A stretch of 64,000 nt of DNA from Ursus arctos (GCF_023065955.2 NW_026622875.1:8410501-8474500); one strand, 5' to 3'; positions 32,801 through 44,131 are shown, counted from the first letter of the stretch. Numbers and translations are program-made. Notes: a model not told the origin generated them from the sequence alone.

Positions 32801-32804
32801 TCGG

Positions 32805-34030
32805 GGAAAACTATAGAGCAAGGTTGCTCCCCATCCCCAGCCCGTGGTCACTGCAGTCCCCCGGGTGAGAGCAGGAGACAGGGAAGCAGCCAGTGGGAAG
32901 TCTGAGTGAGGAGCGCAGTTCACCCCGATGCTCCCCCAGTGTGGTTCACCCCACAGGGCCACAACACACCCTGCATTTCTGCTCAGAGCTAGCCTCCTGG
33001 TCCCCGTCCGAAGAGGCAACAACGAGCTTTGCAGTGTAGATGCCCGCAGAAGGGGCTGCCGGTGGCGGCGTTCTGCAGAGCCAAGAGCTGAAGCCGAGAG
33101 CAGAGGAAGAGGGGAGGTGGTTCAGGCCGTTGCCGAGTCTGCTCCAGTGTCGGGCGCTGCTGTGGGAGGCGGGTGAGGGGTCGTGCTGGCTCCCTGCAAG
33201 CTCCTCTGGAGGGCACGGTGTTGCCATCCCCACGAGCGCAGCCTGTTAACCATGACCCACAGCCTACACGAGTCTGCTGAGTGGCTGTCTGCTCTAGGTG
33301 CCCGTGGCCGTGGCCGTGGCTGTGGCTGTGGCCGTGGCCCAGGCCTGTATCAGGGTGGCCCGCGGTCTCCCACGTCTAACAGTCCAGCCGAGCAGCGGGG
33401 AGTGGGACTCTCACTGGAAATGATCTTCCCAGCACTATGACAGCAAGTCATCACCAGAGCTAAGGGTGACGAACCATCCCGCACCTTTCTCTGCTGGTTC
33501 CAGCTCAGATTTCTCGTGCCTTAAACTACTTGCCTGACTGAAAATGTGGTGACTCACCTGGACTGGGATTGAATAGAACAGGCAGAAAGTGCTTTCTTCT
33601 GAGGAACTGTCAGAAAACAGCGTAGCACCTGAGGTCCTTCATTTCAAACATTGCTCCTGTCAAGGGGGAGGCATATTTCTTATTCTCTCAGCAGAGTTGG
33701 AGCTGCCGAGGAAAGCAGAGCAGTTAGGATGCGTCAAACTTTGGCATTTGCACTAGACAGAGTTTGAGGAAATGAGGCAGGTTCCCTTGAAAATCTCCTC
33801 CTCATCGTCCACCCAGTGCAAGGTGGGCCCCATTTTTGATAGGGCTCAGTCTCTGAATCCTGAGTACCTCAATGACTTAAGAACTTTCTGAAGCTGGTAA
33901 TTTGGGAACTGCATGGTTTTTAAACTTGAATTAATAAAAAAATAGGATAAAAAAATCATACTGTCAATAAACTATGTTTATTGGTCCTCTCAGTCGCACC
34001 TGAATTCCACAAGCTGTACATTGTGGTATA
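32805..34030. other. partly GC-rich unique sequence, no gene seen
   Basis: 32900-33400 is moderately CpG-rich with overlapping frames on both strands and no recognisable domain. 33450-34030 is AT-rich and unassigned. Confidence 0.4.
33303..33339 (+). repeat. TGGCCG/TGGCTG hexanucleotide repeat
   Basis: Six hexamers, GTGGCC or GTGGCT, in tandem. In one frame they would read alternating arginine and glycine or valine and alanine, but there is no support for coding. Confidence 0.9.
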
Positions 34031-34034
34031 TCGG

Positions 34035-34265
34035 AAAACATGGTATTCTGAAGTCAGACCCGGATTCAAATTCTACGTTTGCCACTTATTAGCTGTGTGA
34101 TGTTGGCCAAGTTACCTTCCTCTCTGAACATCTGTTTCCTTCACTGCCAAAGGGGAATTGGTAGCGTTGTAATGAATGGCTACGCTGTAATGAGTATTAA
34201 TCAAGGGATCGTGAATGTGAAAGGTGCCAGTACAGAGTCTGGCCCATAAATGCTCATTCCTACTC
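34035..34265 (+). repeat. MIR SINE, nearly full length
   Basis: Forward MIR with 'tgaagtcagacccggattca', 'cacttattagctgtgtgatg', 'tgtttccttcactgccaaag' and 'ctggcccataaatgctcatt'. Confidence 0.93.
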
Positions 34266-34269
34266 CCGT

Positions 34270-34835
34270 CTCCTGGTTTTTTTCTGCAATTTGAAATCAG
34301 CATAATTTCTGGCTAATATTCTCATATTGGCACATTTCTGTATGTGGCTTTGCATACCTTTAGATGTCATAAATAATTCTCCAAGAAGAATTAGAAATGA
34401 TGGGGATACCCACCCTGAGACCAGCAGTCGCCCAAGTCATGAGAGGTGATCTGGACGGTCCAGACACCGCAATAGGGGCAAAGCCTCCAGTGTGATTTCC
34501 AAAGACTTGGGGGCAGTGAAGTGCAGTTTCTTTTTGAAAGGCTATAAAAATTCTCTGACATGGGATGAGCGGGGGTGGCTCCACGACCACCACAGGGGGC
34601 CTGCCCTCCCCCACGGGCCTTCTGCCTCCTTTTCTACATCCTGCCCCCCCCCCCACCTTCTGCCCTCTGGTTAGATCCAGCTCCAGTCCCAGCTGACCAC
34701 TTCCAGATGTCCAGCCACAAAGATCTGTCTTTCTCTCCAGCTTTTCCAGTCAGAACTTCAGGTTTAGTGTTTGCTGAGTTTTCCCCTCATTCTTTTATTT
34801 GTTTGATCTCCAAAGAAAGAGAGCCCAGTTGCACC
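34270..34835. other. unique sequence, no gene seen
   Basis: No repeat recognised. A C-run lies at about 34645-34655. Confidence 0.4.
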
Positions 34836-34839
34836 CCTT

Positions 34840-35070
34840 ATTGGCTGGATTATTATGGAGAAATTATTTGACTTCTTTAAAACTCCATCTTCCAATCCGT
34901 ACACGGGGACCCTACATTGTTGGGTTGTTGGGAAGGCTAATGGGAATAAGATGCGTTATCAGGGTAGTTTGTAACCTGCCAAGTGCCAAGAAAAAGATAA
35001 TTCAAATAAATCCTTCTTAGCATGTATACCTTACTGGCACATAGTAAGTGCTCAAAGATACATGTTAGGT
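34840..35070 (+). repeat. MIR SINE fragment
   Basis: 'gagaaattatttgacttctt', 'tgttgggttgttgggaaggc', 'gtaacctgccaagtgccaag' and 'tactggcacatagtaagtgc' are MIR segments in forward order. Confidence 0.8.
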
Positions 35071-35074
35071 TACT

Positions 35075-35845
35075 TTTTGTTAACAGTCTTTGCTGTGGGA
35101 ATGTTGTTTCAATCCCCAAACGCACCAGGGCCTGTCCTGAGCAGTCCCCCAAGGGCTCTGTGGGGTCCCTAACATGGTTTCTGAAGGGGATCTGACATTT
35201 ACGGGGTACTTGTCACGTCCAGGCTCATGCATGGGAACGTCCTTATTTTCAACCAAGGGTCTGTCACCTTGTGGGGGCAAATGATGGTCCAAGACTAAGA
35301 ATCCAAATGTTAGCTTGTTCCCACCATCTCTCACCTAGAACTTAATCCCAGCAAAGTACCTTTCCTCCCCCTGTACTTTTGGGGAGTCCCTGGGGGAAGG
35401 CGTCTTGCATGTACTCACTAACATATCTGTGCCCGGATGCCGGGCACCACCCCTTCCCCTGCTCTGCCATCCCCCTCTGGCAAAGCTGCCCCGTGGAGAT
35501 GACGTCTTCCTCTCCTGTTATGCTCGTTTATGGGGGTCTCATCACAGTGACCCTGTGTCTCAGTGCCTTATAGAGTATGCAGTAAATAAACCCGTCAGCG
35601 TTTAGTGACAGGTCTGTCCAGGAATCAGCCAGGGAGCCAGCATGGGTAGGGCCAGGGCTAGAGTCGGCCATTGGTACCACGGTGATCTCAAAACTACTCC
35701 TTTCTCCCACACGGACACTTTGGCACTTGGTGAGCTCACTGTCCTTGGCTCCCTGCAGCTCTTCGCGAAAGGCAGATTGCTTGATCCCTGTGGGGTTTCC
35801 CACTGGCTCGCCAGACACGACCAAACCTCAGCATAGGCTCCGGCT
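35075..35845. other. unique sequence, no gene seen
   Basis: No certain repeat or gene. Overlapping frames on both strands at 35528-35867 show no family motif. Confidence 0.4.
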
Positions 35846-35849
35846 TGTA

Positions 35850-35965
35850 CCGCCACTACCCAGATGAAGAAACAAAGGCTCAGAGCATCAAGTCACTTAC
35901 CCAAGGTCATATAGCCAACAGGTGGCAGAGACTGGCGCCAAGCCCCACAGCACAAAGCCTATGTT
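35850..35965 (-). repeat. MIR SINE fragment, reverse
   Basis: 'gaagaaacaaaggctcagag', 'cacttacccaaggtcatata' and 'gccaacaggtggcagagact' match reverse MIR. The CCAACAGGTGGCAG at 35915-35928 also resembles a CTCF core with one mismatch. Confidence 0.85.
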
Positions 35966-35969
35966 CTTT

Positions 35970-36935
35970 TTGATCCAAATCCCATGATCAAAGTGGCAGC
36001 ACGACAAGTTGTTCTGGTCCTGGCGTCCATACAGGACAGCATGCTGTGCTGGTCAGTTTATCGTACATACTTTCACCCTCCCTAGGGGTCTAAGTCTCTT
36101 TCTACTTGGTTTCTACTGCAGTTATGCTTTAGGGGCAAAATACTGGAGATTCCTTGCCATTTCACCTTCCTTCTCTCCCTAGCTGCCCCCCCCATAGAAC
36201 TACAATTCATTTCAGTGTTATTTGGCTCATGGTTAAAAGTACTGTGGTGCTTTTACAGACGACGGAATAAGCGAGCCTTGGCTATAGCCAAGAGACACCT
36301 AAGCCAGTGTTAGCAGATAAACACAAAACCCTTGACTTCTTCCCAAAGCCTCCATACCTGGCCACCCTACACCAGCTTTCTGCTCCAGCCTAAAGGTCCT
36401 GACCCTGAATTCTCAGTCTGCCTTCTAGCCTGATAATCAGTATGGCGGACTCTGTGCCTCCTTGTTCCCACCCCAACACAGGTGTCCCTTCTAGCCCATT
36501 CTAATGACCTGCCACCTGCCCCCTTCCTGATTGATACCACCCGTTTGAGTGGGGGTCTGCACCCAGACTGGGCCCCAGCACTCTTGGCCCAGGTCTTGAC
36601 CTTTTATCTTCGCTTTGCCAAAGTTCTCTTTGGGGAGCTGGATGTCCTTCTCCCCTAGATGTTATCAAGATACAAACCTTCCTCTCACCTCTAGAATAAA
36701 TAACCCATTTCCTCCCAAGGCATGAGCTGCCAGACCCTAGCTGTACCGGCCGCATTCGCCAGCTGAGGAAACTCTTTGGGGACAGGGTAGGGACACACAG
36801 CAGCCTGTGTTAGCCTGAGCTGGCCACTTCTCAGGGACTCTGGGGTCGGGCGGCTTGCCACTTTCTTTGGTGGGCTCCTAATGCACCAGCAGCCACAGTT
36901 CGTGGGGGCCCGGGTAACTGGGGAAGCTGAATTTA
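35970..36935. other. unique or L2-derived sequence, no gene seen
   Basis: Parts of 36300-36620 have the C/T-rich texture of degraded L2 but are too diverged to call. No gene recognised. Confidence 0.35.
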
Positions 36936-36939
36936 GGCT

Positions 36940-37160
36940 GGATCTCTTAAAGCCCCTACTTTATATTATACACCCCCACCCTACATTCCTTGTCCTGCCA
37001 TTCTTGGTTTTTCTTCACAGTACTTATCACCATTTTGACTTACTATTTGTCCGCCTCCCCTCCTCTAGAAGTAAGCTCCCTGAGATTGTAGTCTGCTTCG
37101 CTTGAACAGGGTCTAGCCCATGGAGGGCGGCTCATGACAACAGATCGTTGAATACGTTGA
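36940..37160 (+). repeat. L2 LINE 3' end
   Basis: 'cttcacagtacttatcacca', 'ttttgacttactatttgtcc', 'tagaagtaagctccctgaga' and 'gaacagggtctagcccatgg' follow the L2 3' terminal consensus. Confidence 0.85.
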
Positions 37161-37164
37161 ATGG

Positions 37165-37535
37165 GGGACTGGAACGGACATGGCAGGCAGGCAAGGCCAG
37201 AGTGCAATACTGAGGAGCTGGGAAGACCAGAAGCTCCCATTTCTTAGCTGACACAGAGCCCAGCTGCCTCAGCGCTGCCAGAGAGGATTTCCAAATGTCG
37301 TCCACCTTAGCCAGGGCCAAGAAAAACAAAAAAAAAAACCCCAAAGTCTATAAATACTGCCCCGTCACAGCTCTGGTCACGCAGCTTCTTATCCCAGCTA
37401 GCCTCGGAGCCATCCACCCCGCTGAAAAATCAATCGACTGTTCCTTCCTACAAGCCCTCAGCATGCCTGCACACCTCTGTGGACCTCCCTGTTACTCGCT
37501 TGTCTCCTTCCTTCCCAGACGCGAGCCTGTCTGAC
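37165..37535. other. unassigned sequence
   Basis: No gene recognised; an A-run lies near 37328-37340. Confidence 0.35.
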
Positions 37536-37539
37536 TCAT

Positions 37540-37620
37540 CTCTGCCTCCCCAGCGCCCAGCACAGAGCAGGGAAGCTACGAAGGGTGTGATAAATATTTG
37601 ATGAATAAACGAATGCCTGG
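37540..37620 (+). repeat. L2 terminal fragment
   Basis: 'cgcccagcacagagcaggga' then 'gataaatatttgatgaataa' is the extreme L2 3' end. Confidence 0.75.
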
Positions 37621-37639
37621 ATTCCACATGCAGAGAAAG

Positions 37640-38340
37640 CCAACCCCTTCTGAATTAATTATGTGACTCAAACATCAGGGCACGATGAGTTTATTTCTAC
37701 TTATTGTGATTAATGATTATTTTTTTCCAAAGAGTTTTTCAATTCTGAGATGTAAACCTTTTAAACTATGAATTTTAAGATATCCCTTAAGGAGTAATAT
37801 TATTTCCAAAAAGACACAGCATAATTTTTAGAGTAAAACTGATGATTATTTTTCCTTTCCTGAAAACTTAAATATCTCTTTTTATTTAGAACTGACTTTA
37901 AAAAAAATTATGGAGTGGAGTGTTTTACAGTAGTGAAAATAAAAGTCTGTGAAGAAAACCCGATGCTGTCTTTACTATTTCTTCTTGGATAATTAAACTT
38001 TCTATTTATTACCAAAAACTTTTTGTTTTTACAGGCAGTAATGTATTATCTAGTTTTTCTTGGACTTAGGTGAGGGTGATTTGCTTTAAAAAGAGAAAAT
38101 AATAGAGGAAAAAGTAAGACAGTTGTCTTCACATTCACAAGAAAAGAGACAATTTTCTAAATGGAATTATGAAATGCACTATGCTTTAAACCATACCGGA
38201 CACTTAGTTGATTATATTCCTCTAATTCAATTATTAAAAATTAATTTAATCAGGACCATAAAATTTAAGAGGGGAAAAATTCTGCTTTGATTTATTGTTT
38301 TTCTATATTAGTTATCTACGTGGATCAATTTATGGATAAA
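37640..38340. promoter_or_regulatory. AT-rich non-repetitive block, candidate conserved element
   Basis: About 700 bp of AT-rich sequence with no recognisable repeat and many TAAT-type cores ('gaattaattatg', 'gtgattaatgatta', 'aaaaattaatttaatc'). It resembles developmental enhancer DNA, but simple AT-rich neutral DNA cannot be excluded. Confidence 0.25.
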
Positions 38341-38399
38341 TGCTCAAGTGACAAATTCATTTCATGCTGTGGAGACACCCCCCTCATCCCTGAGTTTTA

Positions 38400-38728
38400 G
38401 AAAGTTAAACTCCAAAAGGCAACAGTGGTATGTGCCCCAATGCTCTTGCCCGCCTCAAATGCTCTTCTACTAAGAACACCCCGATTCCCTTTGGGGAGCC
38501 ATGCCTCTCCCCACTCTGCCTCTGAGGTGAAAACAGTCCTGTGACCTGGGCGTGGCCAACCAGGGATTGGTTCAGAGATGGGTACATGAGTAAAGCTGGA
38601 CCAATGAGAACGTGCCCTGGGACTGTTGCTGGCACCATTGAGAAAGACGTGCTTTGCCTTTTGGGATTGCTAATGCCTGGAGCTGCTGCCTGAAAGTGAA
38701 GCCAACATAAAGGAAAGCAGATGGATGG
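38400..38728 (+). repeat. old interspersed element, 5' part
   Basis: Text such as 'ggggagccatgcctctcccc', 'cctgggcgtggccaaccagg', 'ggttcagagatgggtacatg' and 'gaaagtgaagccaacataaa' belongs to a repeat family I have seen many times in mammals but cannot name with confidence. Its 3' end appears 1.45 kb downstream. Confidence 0.55.
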
Positions 38729-38729
38729 T

Positions 38730-40184
38730 AAATTCAACACACACAGCAATGTGGGTGTGTCAATAAAATGCAATTTTTCTCATTTGCCCATAATCAATGT
38801 GGAGGCACTGGTTAGCAGGGGGAGACACTGGTTGAAGTAGTGGCCCAATCCAATAGTTTCAATATCCCCTTTGAGAACATGCTCGGTTTCTCAGACGGCC
38901 TTGCCCTTCTCGTGCTTCACCAATAAAGATGATGGTGTTTGGCAACCTAGACCCACCAGTACGGTTGACCTAACTGATACAATCCTGAAATATGCCTGGT
39001 GCAGGTGGTAAACAGGTGCTGCCCTGAGTTCCCTGAGCAACCCCCAGTGCCCCTTGTTCGGGACTTTTCCCCAAGGTCCTCACAATCTGTCAACAAAAAG
39101 GGTTAGTGGTGGGACAGCAGAACACCTCCATTCAGACTGGTCAGTACCTGAGCCTATAAGGACTTTTAAATGTTTTGATCACCCCTATCGGGTCTATCGG
39201 GTAGAGGTGGGGGGTGTGTGGCTTCTGTGTCCTCACGGTATTGAGAGAAAGGGAACTCTTGGCCTTGTATGATCCTAGAGCACAGCTGCCTGATGTCTTC
39301 CCACCTCGGGGCAGTGTCCACTTTTTGCCTGTCCTGGGTGGACTGCCAGCCTCTGATGTGATGTCTGAGGATGTTGAGATGGTGGTCCATCCTCTAGTCT
39401 GAGAGAATGCTCCCAAAGGTGCTCTCCGTCTGCTTAGCCTCTTCTCTGCTCTCTCAGGTGCTTCTGACTTCTGGCCATGACTTTCTAACTGTCCTGATCC
39501 TGGGGTTCCCTTGGCAGCCCACATTGCTGAGTCCCCTTGTTACAGTGATCACCTCTGGCAAGCTGGTCACAGACTTGCTGCTACATCTGGGTAGGGTCTA
39601 GGCTATAAGGGGACTAGCACAGCTTGGGAAGTCCATGCTGGGTCTCCCTCGGCCTGCCCAGTGCAAGGCTACCCAAGGTCTCCCTCTCATAATTCTAGGG
39701 GGGAGGGGGTAATAGGGGAGAAGGTCTTCTTACGCCTGCAGGGTTAGTCATTACTTTTCCAATACTATCGCTCCTCCTAGGCCTCTTTCTTGTCTTGTTC
39801 TGCTGCTTCTGTCCCCCCAAAACCCCCACTTCTCTTCTTGTCTAGACCTCTCATACATAAAACTCCAATTTTAGTCTACCAAACCCAGTTCTTGATCTGC
39901 TAAAGAAAGAAGGTAATGGAATATAGAGGGTACTTTCTCAAGGTAAGAGCTTGAATCACATGGCCATTGTCTTGCTACAAACTCTACTTTTGAATTGTGA
40001 AGCTGAGTGCCACCTCTCCCTTATCTTTGCCTACCTTCTGGGAAGAATCTTTACCCCCTCACCCCAACCAGGCCGATGAATGCCTTGAGTACACGAAATT
40101 CATTTATCATAATCCTTATTATTCCTCACAACATCTTCTAAGCACCTAAAATCTAACCATACCTAAAGCCAGTCTACCCAGTTT
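38730..40184. other. unidentified ~1.45-kb segment splitting an old repeat
   Basis: The segment separates the two halves of the old interspersed element. It contains 'aataaagatgatggtgtttg' near 38925 and long C/T-rich parts, and its small frames (39054-39601) show no family motif. It could be an unrecognised LTR-type insertion. No target duplication or clear termini were found. Confidence 0.4.
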
Positions 40185-40265
40185 AGCAAACTAATGGGTT
40201 CCATTTTTGGTTTAGCTGGTCAGAGTTGGGTTTCAGTCACTTGCTACCCGGAGCCCTGACAGACC
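40185..40265 (+). repeat. old interspersed element, 3' part
   Basis: 'ccatttttggtttagctggt', 'cagagttgggtttcagtcac' and 'ttgctacccggagccctgac' correspond to the 3' end of the element whose 5' part is at 38400-38728. Confidence 0.55.
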
Positions 40266-40269
40266 TGAT

Positions 40270-40595
40270 AATAACAGGATCTATGTCACATTATTTGTGT
40301 GGCGTTGAGCACAGTTCCACATGCAAATGAGGTGAATTAAATGCATTTGACAGTCAATGATTGATGCCATGGCTAGACCCGTGACTCAGACAAAGCTTGT
40401 TTTGAAGAGCCCCTCAAGTCCATCCCTAAACCTTTCAAGTGCTTTGCTTCCTCTCACATTGTAGAAGAAAAAGAATGAAGGAAGAGGAATCCTTCCTTCG
40501 GATTATATGGGACAGAATGCCTTCTCCTCCCATTCATTCCTGTGGAGGTTGCACTCAGACCCCGTTCTAGTTCTCCCTATTGACCCGTCCTGCCT
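40270..40595. other. unassigned sequence
   Basis: No gene or repeat recognised. Confidence 0.35.
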
Positions 40596-40599
40596 CTCT

Positions 40600-41420
40600 T
40601 TACCCTGTCAGCATGTTTCAGTTTCTCATAGTAAAAAGACACTAACAGAAACTCACCCGGCCTTCCCAGCTGTCATTTCCCCTTCTCTGCCCAACCGACT
40701 CTTCTGAAGCAGTGAGCTACACCCACTCTCCCCGCTGCTTCTCTTCCCTGACTCCATTTGCCTCTAACGCTTGTGACCCGGTTTCTGTTCTCATGACCCC
40801 ACCGAAACCGGGGTCATACGAATCATCAGTGACTTGACTTCCTCATCGTCCAGCTCAATGGTTACATTCCAGTGTTCACGCGCTGGGTATCTCTGAGGCA
40901 TTTCCCACTCCTGATCACTTCCTCACACTAGAGAACCTCTTCATTTGCACTGCTTGATGCCATTTTTTTTCCTAGTCTTCTTCTCACTTTTTTGCCCTCT
41001 CCTCAGGACCTCTATTTGACCCTTAGGAGCTGGTATCTGTCAGGTTCACTTCTCGTCCATCCCATGATCTTCCCATTCCGCCTGCTCTCTCCGGACCATC
41101 TCAGCCCAGCCCCAGCTTCAGTGACAAACTCTGTGTTGACTGTTTCCCAGGGGGCACTTCCAGGCCCCTCTCTGGTGGGCTCGGCACCCACGTTCCTTAC
41201 TGCATTCTGGAGGTCATCCCTGGAAGTCCCATGCACATAAAAAAAAATGTGTTAAAAACATGCCATCTTCCTCTCGGGGTATTTCTATTCCTCCAGTCAC
41301 TATCACAGCAAATGGTACCACTATCCATGAAGCTGTACAAAGTACCTAGGAATACTTCTGGATCCTATTTTCCCTTCCCTTTCCCTGCTTACTGAGACAA
41401 GACCTTGTACCTGGCAGTAT
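40600..41420 (+). repeat. long L2 LINE fragment (ORF2-derived)
   Basis: In order it shows the L2 ORF2 text: 'gaggcatttcccactcctga', 'tcacttcctcacactagaga', 'ctatcacagcaaatggtacc' and 'aggaatacttctggatccta'. Multiple stops and gaps mean no coding capacity. The small frames at 40507, 40992 and 41012 are its decayed remains. Confidence 0.8.
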
Positions 41421-41424
41421 ATAA

Positions 41425-42045
41425 TGCACCCCTAGAGCCGTGTGCATGAGTAGATGAATGAACTGTGGGACACAGAAAATTAGGGCTAACTTGAGTCTAA
41501 AGCTTGATGTATTTTACCTTTTACAGTTTTCCAAGGCTCCTTCATTAACATGAACGTGTTGTTCCAGATGGTCTTCAACTCTGATGATCTATGATTCCAG
41601 ACTCTTCCGATCTGACACCTTAGGTGCTTAACCACTGTTCCTTGTCATTGACGTAAATCGATTGCTCCTTCTTGTACCTTCCTGCCTTCGAAAAGAGGAG
41701 AGAGGCCCTGTAATAAAGTAGGACTTCAAACATAAATTAAAGCACCTTGCAGAACGCGTTTCATTCTGATAAGAGGTCCTGCCGTATCTCTGCAGCCACC
41801 ATGAGTCACAGTGAGAGTTGGGAAAGGAGGAAGAGGAGAGGGCAGGTGGGAGCAGCTGGTGGAAACATAAACAGAGACGGCTTCCTCTTGTCTCTGTAGT
41901 ACCAGGTCATGTCACCCTGTGTGTGTCTCACCGAGTACTGCACAGGGGAAAGTACCTTCCCTCTTGTTCTGCATGACTTCGTCTGGAAATGAGTATCGTG
42001 ACGGTCTCATGAACGCCTATGTGCCTACCGCTTCTACCTGTCAAA
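41425..42045. other. unassigned sequence
   Basis: No gene or certain repeat recognised. Confidence 0.35.
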
Positions 42046-42049
42046 ATAC

Positions 42050-42270
42050 TGCGTGAACACTTATTTGAGTGCCTTCCACGTGCAGTGACCGTGCTAAGCA
42101 ATATGCACCTTTTCTCATTTAAACTCTGCGACCCAGCAGGTAGGTCCTATTTTATCTCCTTTATGCAGACCAGGAAACTACGGCTTAGAGGTTAACCACT
42201 TCACTAAGGCCATCCAGCTAGTAGCATAGTCCTGCAAATCATCAAAATCACACCCAGGTCTGTCTCATTC
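42050..42270 (-). repeat. MIR SINE, reverse
   Basis: 'gaacacttatttgagtgcct', 'gtaggtcctattttatctcc', 'ccaggaaactacggcttaga' and 'cacacccaggtctgtctcat' are reverse MIR landmarks. Confidence 0.88.
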
Positions 42271-42439
42271 TATGCCCAAGTCTGGGGCAGCCATGGTTAC
42301 ACTGCCTCTGATGTATCCGTGGTAATCTTTCATACCATACATACATTTAGTACACCGCATCCAGGAGCTTGATAAATGCTCACTGAAGGAGTACCTAAAC
42401 CATGCCAGTAAGAGCTGGATCTGGTCCCAGGTGCCAGAA

Positions 42440-42520
42440 TTCAGAAATGCAGCTTTGGTCACTTCCCACCGCTTCTTCGGGTCAGTTTCCTCATCTGTAA
42501 AATGGAGGCATGAAGCAGAC
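42440..42520 (+). repeat. MIR core fragment
   Basis: 'gtcagtttcctcatctgtaa' then 'aatggaggcatgaagcag' is MIR core. The 278-codon minus frame 42265-43101 reads through it. Confidence 0.8.
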
Positions 42521-42549
42521 GCCCTGTAAGGAGCCCGTGCCTTTAGCTT

Positions 42550-43060
42550 TCTGTGGCTCTCATCCAACGGTGCGGGGTCCCCGACGTGCTGCCAGGAAAC
42601 GGAGGAGAGCCGCACTCTAGCAGCTCCATGCTCCTGGGGCTGCCCCCGGCCCCACCACCGACGCACGCGCCGCCCCGGCCGCGGGAGCCCGGAGCCCCGG
42701 AGCCCAGAGCGGACGCGGCCCTCTCCACGCATGCGCCGGGCCCGGCCGCCGGAGCGGTTACGCAGGGAGCAGAAGCGCGTCGCTCCCCCGGCAGTGGGGA
42801 AATCGGGGTTCCCCGCCGGGAGGGGGAGCGCCGACCAGGAACCAGCCCACAGGGCCCGCTCCCGGCCCTCCTTAGGAAAGGCCAGAGCCTCTCCCCAGGC
42901 CCCTGGGAGAGCGGCTCCCCGCGGAGGGCGTGTTCCGGCCCGGCGTCCTGGCGCGGGACGTGCCGGGCGGCACAGAGAGGCGGTCCCGGCCGAGCGCGGG
43001 GGGAAGCGCTCTCCCGCCCGGCGGCCTGGGGCGGGCCGGGTTTGCCTCTCGAAAACCACA
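42550..43060. promoter_or_regulatory. CpG island, probable promoter or regulatory island
   Basis: Very dense CpG over about 500 bp with GC content far above the flanks, and no repeat inside. It contains an NRF1-type site at 42727-42738. Frames of 134-278 codons on both strands are the usual by-product of GC-rich DNA. Direction of transcription cannot be decided; no exon with both splice signals was found. Confidence 0.6.
42727..42738. promoter_or_regulatory. NRF1-type motif
   Basis: cacgcatgcgcc matches the NRF1 palindrome (YGCGCAYGCGCR) closely. It lies in the middle of the CpG island, the usual position for such sites near transcription starts. Confidence 0.5.
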
Positions 43061-43253
43061 CTCCTGATCAAAACGACAATTTGTGAGGTCACTGGAGACA
43101 CGTATCTGGCGAGGGGTGGGGAACGGGAGGTGTGAGGCGTCCCCTGAGAGTACAGGCTGCTGAAGGGGAGCAGGCGGGGCCCCCAGGCCCGCCCCTCGCT
43201 GCTGCTTAGGGAGGAGTAACAAACCGGGGCAGCTTTTTGTCCACGCTGACCGG

Positions 43254-43287
43254 GGGTGTGCGTGTGCGTGCGTGCGTGCGTGCGTGG
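43254..43287 (+). repeat. GTGC tetranucleotide microsatellite
   Basis: Tandem GTGC units with a GTGT start, then a G-rich end. Confidence 0.9.
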
Positions 43288-43289
43288 GG

Positions 43290-43880
43290 GGTATGACGGG
43301 GTGGGGGGAAGACGTGGGGAGGGAACACGTGCAGCTCTTTCCTACTCATCCTGTGACTTATTCCTCTTCCTGCGGCACAGACCCTCCTCAGAACTTGAGG
43401 ATTATTATTTTTTTGAAATCGGGGAAGAAGAAAGGAGACTAATCAAAAAGTTCCCTGAATGGTGAAAATAAATGAGATCTCTGCATTTTGATTTTGCCCC
43501 TTGGATCCCCTCAGTCCTTCCACCACTTGGCCATCTTCTGAATGTCCCGAGTTGGAGGTTATCTTTTCCCTACTGAGTTAACCCGGGATGACCTTTCCGA
43601 GGGTTGGAGCAGTGGGCTGGAGGAGCTGGGAAAATGGAGCACTTCTGCCAAGTTGTCATTCATGTTGTCACTGTTAAGGGTATGACTTGGTCCTGCTAGG
43701 ACTTAAAGGAAAGTCTTTCCTCAAACAGGGATTTTTCAGGCCATGGTAAGTGCTGGGAAGGCAGAGAGGGTGGTTGCCTTGAATTTTCAGGCGGCCTGGG
43801 CCAGCCAGGGTCCGTGTGTGTGCTTTCGTCTGTCAGAATAAATGCAGCGCTGAGCTCACCACTCCCAGGAGATGTGGGAG
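43290..43880. other. unassigned sequence
   Basis: No gene or repeat recognised downstream of the CpG island. Confidence 0.35.
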
Positions 43881-43884
43881 AGAG

Positions 43885-44095
43885 CTGCTTGTGGAATCAC
43901 TGCTGACATCAATTCATTTAGGATTACTCAGTTTACTTTGAGTTCATTTAACTTCATTCTATTTTCTTCCCAAGCCCTAAGAAGTCTGGAAAAGGCGATA
44001 CTAAAAATAATTTAACAAGTTAAACTAGGCATGAAATAACCCCCCAAATTAAAGTGAGGCTGTCGAGATTCACCATCTTAAGAGTTTCCTTAGGT
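43885..44095. promoter_or_regulatory. candidate conserved noncoding element with MEF2-type site
   Basis: Non-repetitive AT-rich stretch with a perfect MEF2-type CTAAAAATAA at 44001-44010. Nearby are 'aatttaacaagttaaac' and several ATTTA/TTTAC runs. No coding signature. Conservation not tested. Confidence 0.28.
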
Positions 44096-44131
44096 GACTT
44101 TTAGCTTTCTTTTTTAAGACTTAGGGAGACC

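Noticed and set aside
42265..43101. 278-codon minus-strand frame over the CpG island
   Set aside because: Its C-terminal part is a translated MIR core and flank, and the N-terminal part is the arginine/proline/glycine-rich translation typical of CpG islands in any frame. Opposing long frames exist in the same DNA.
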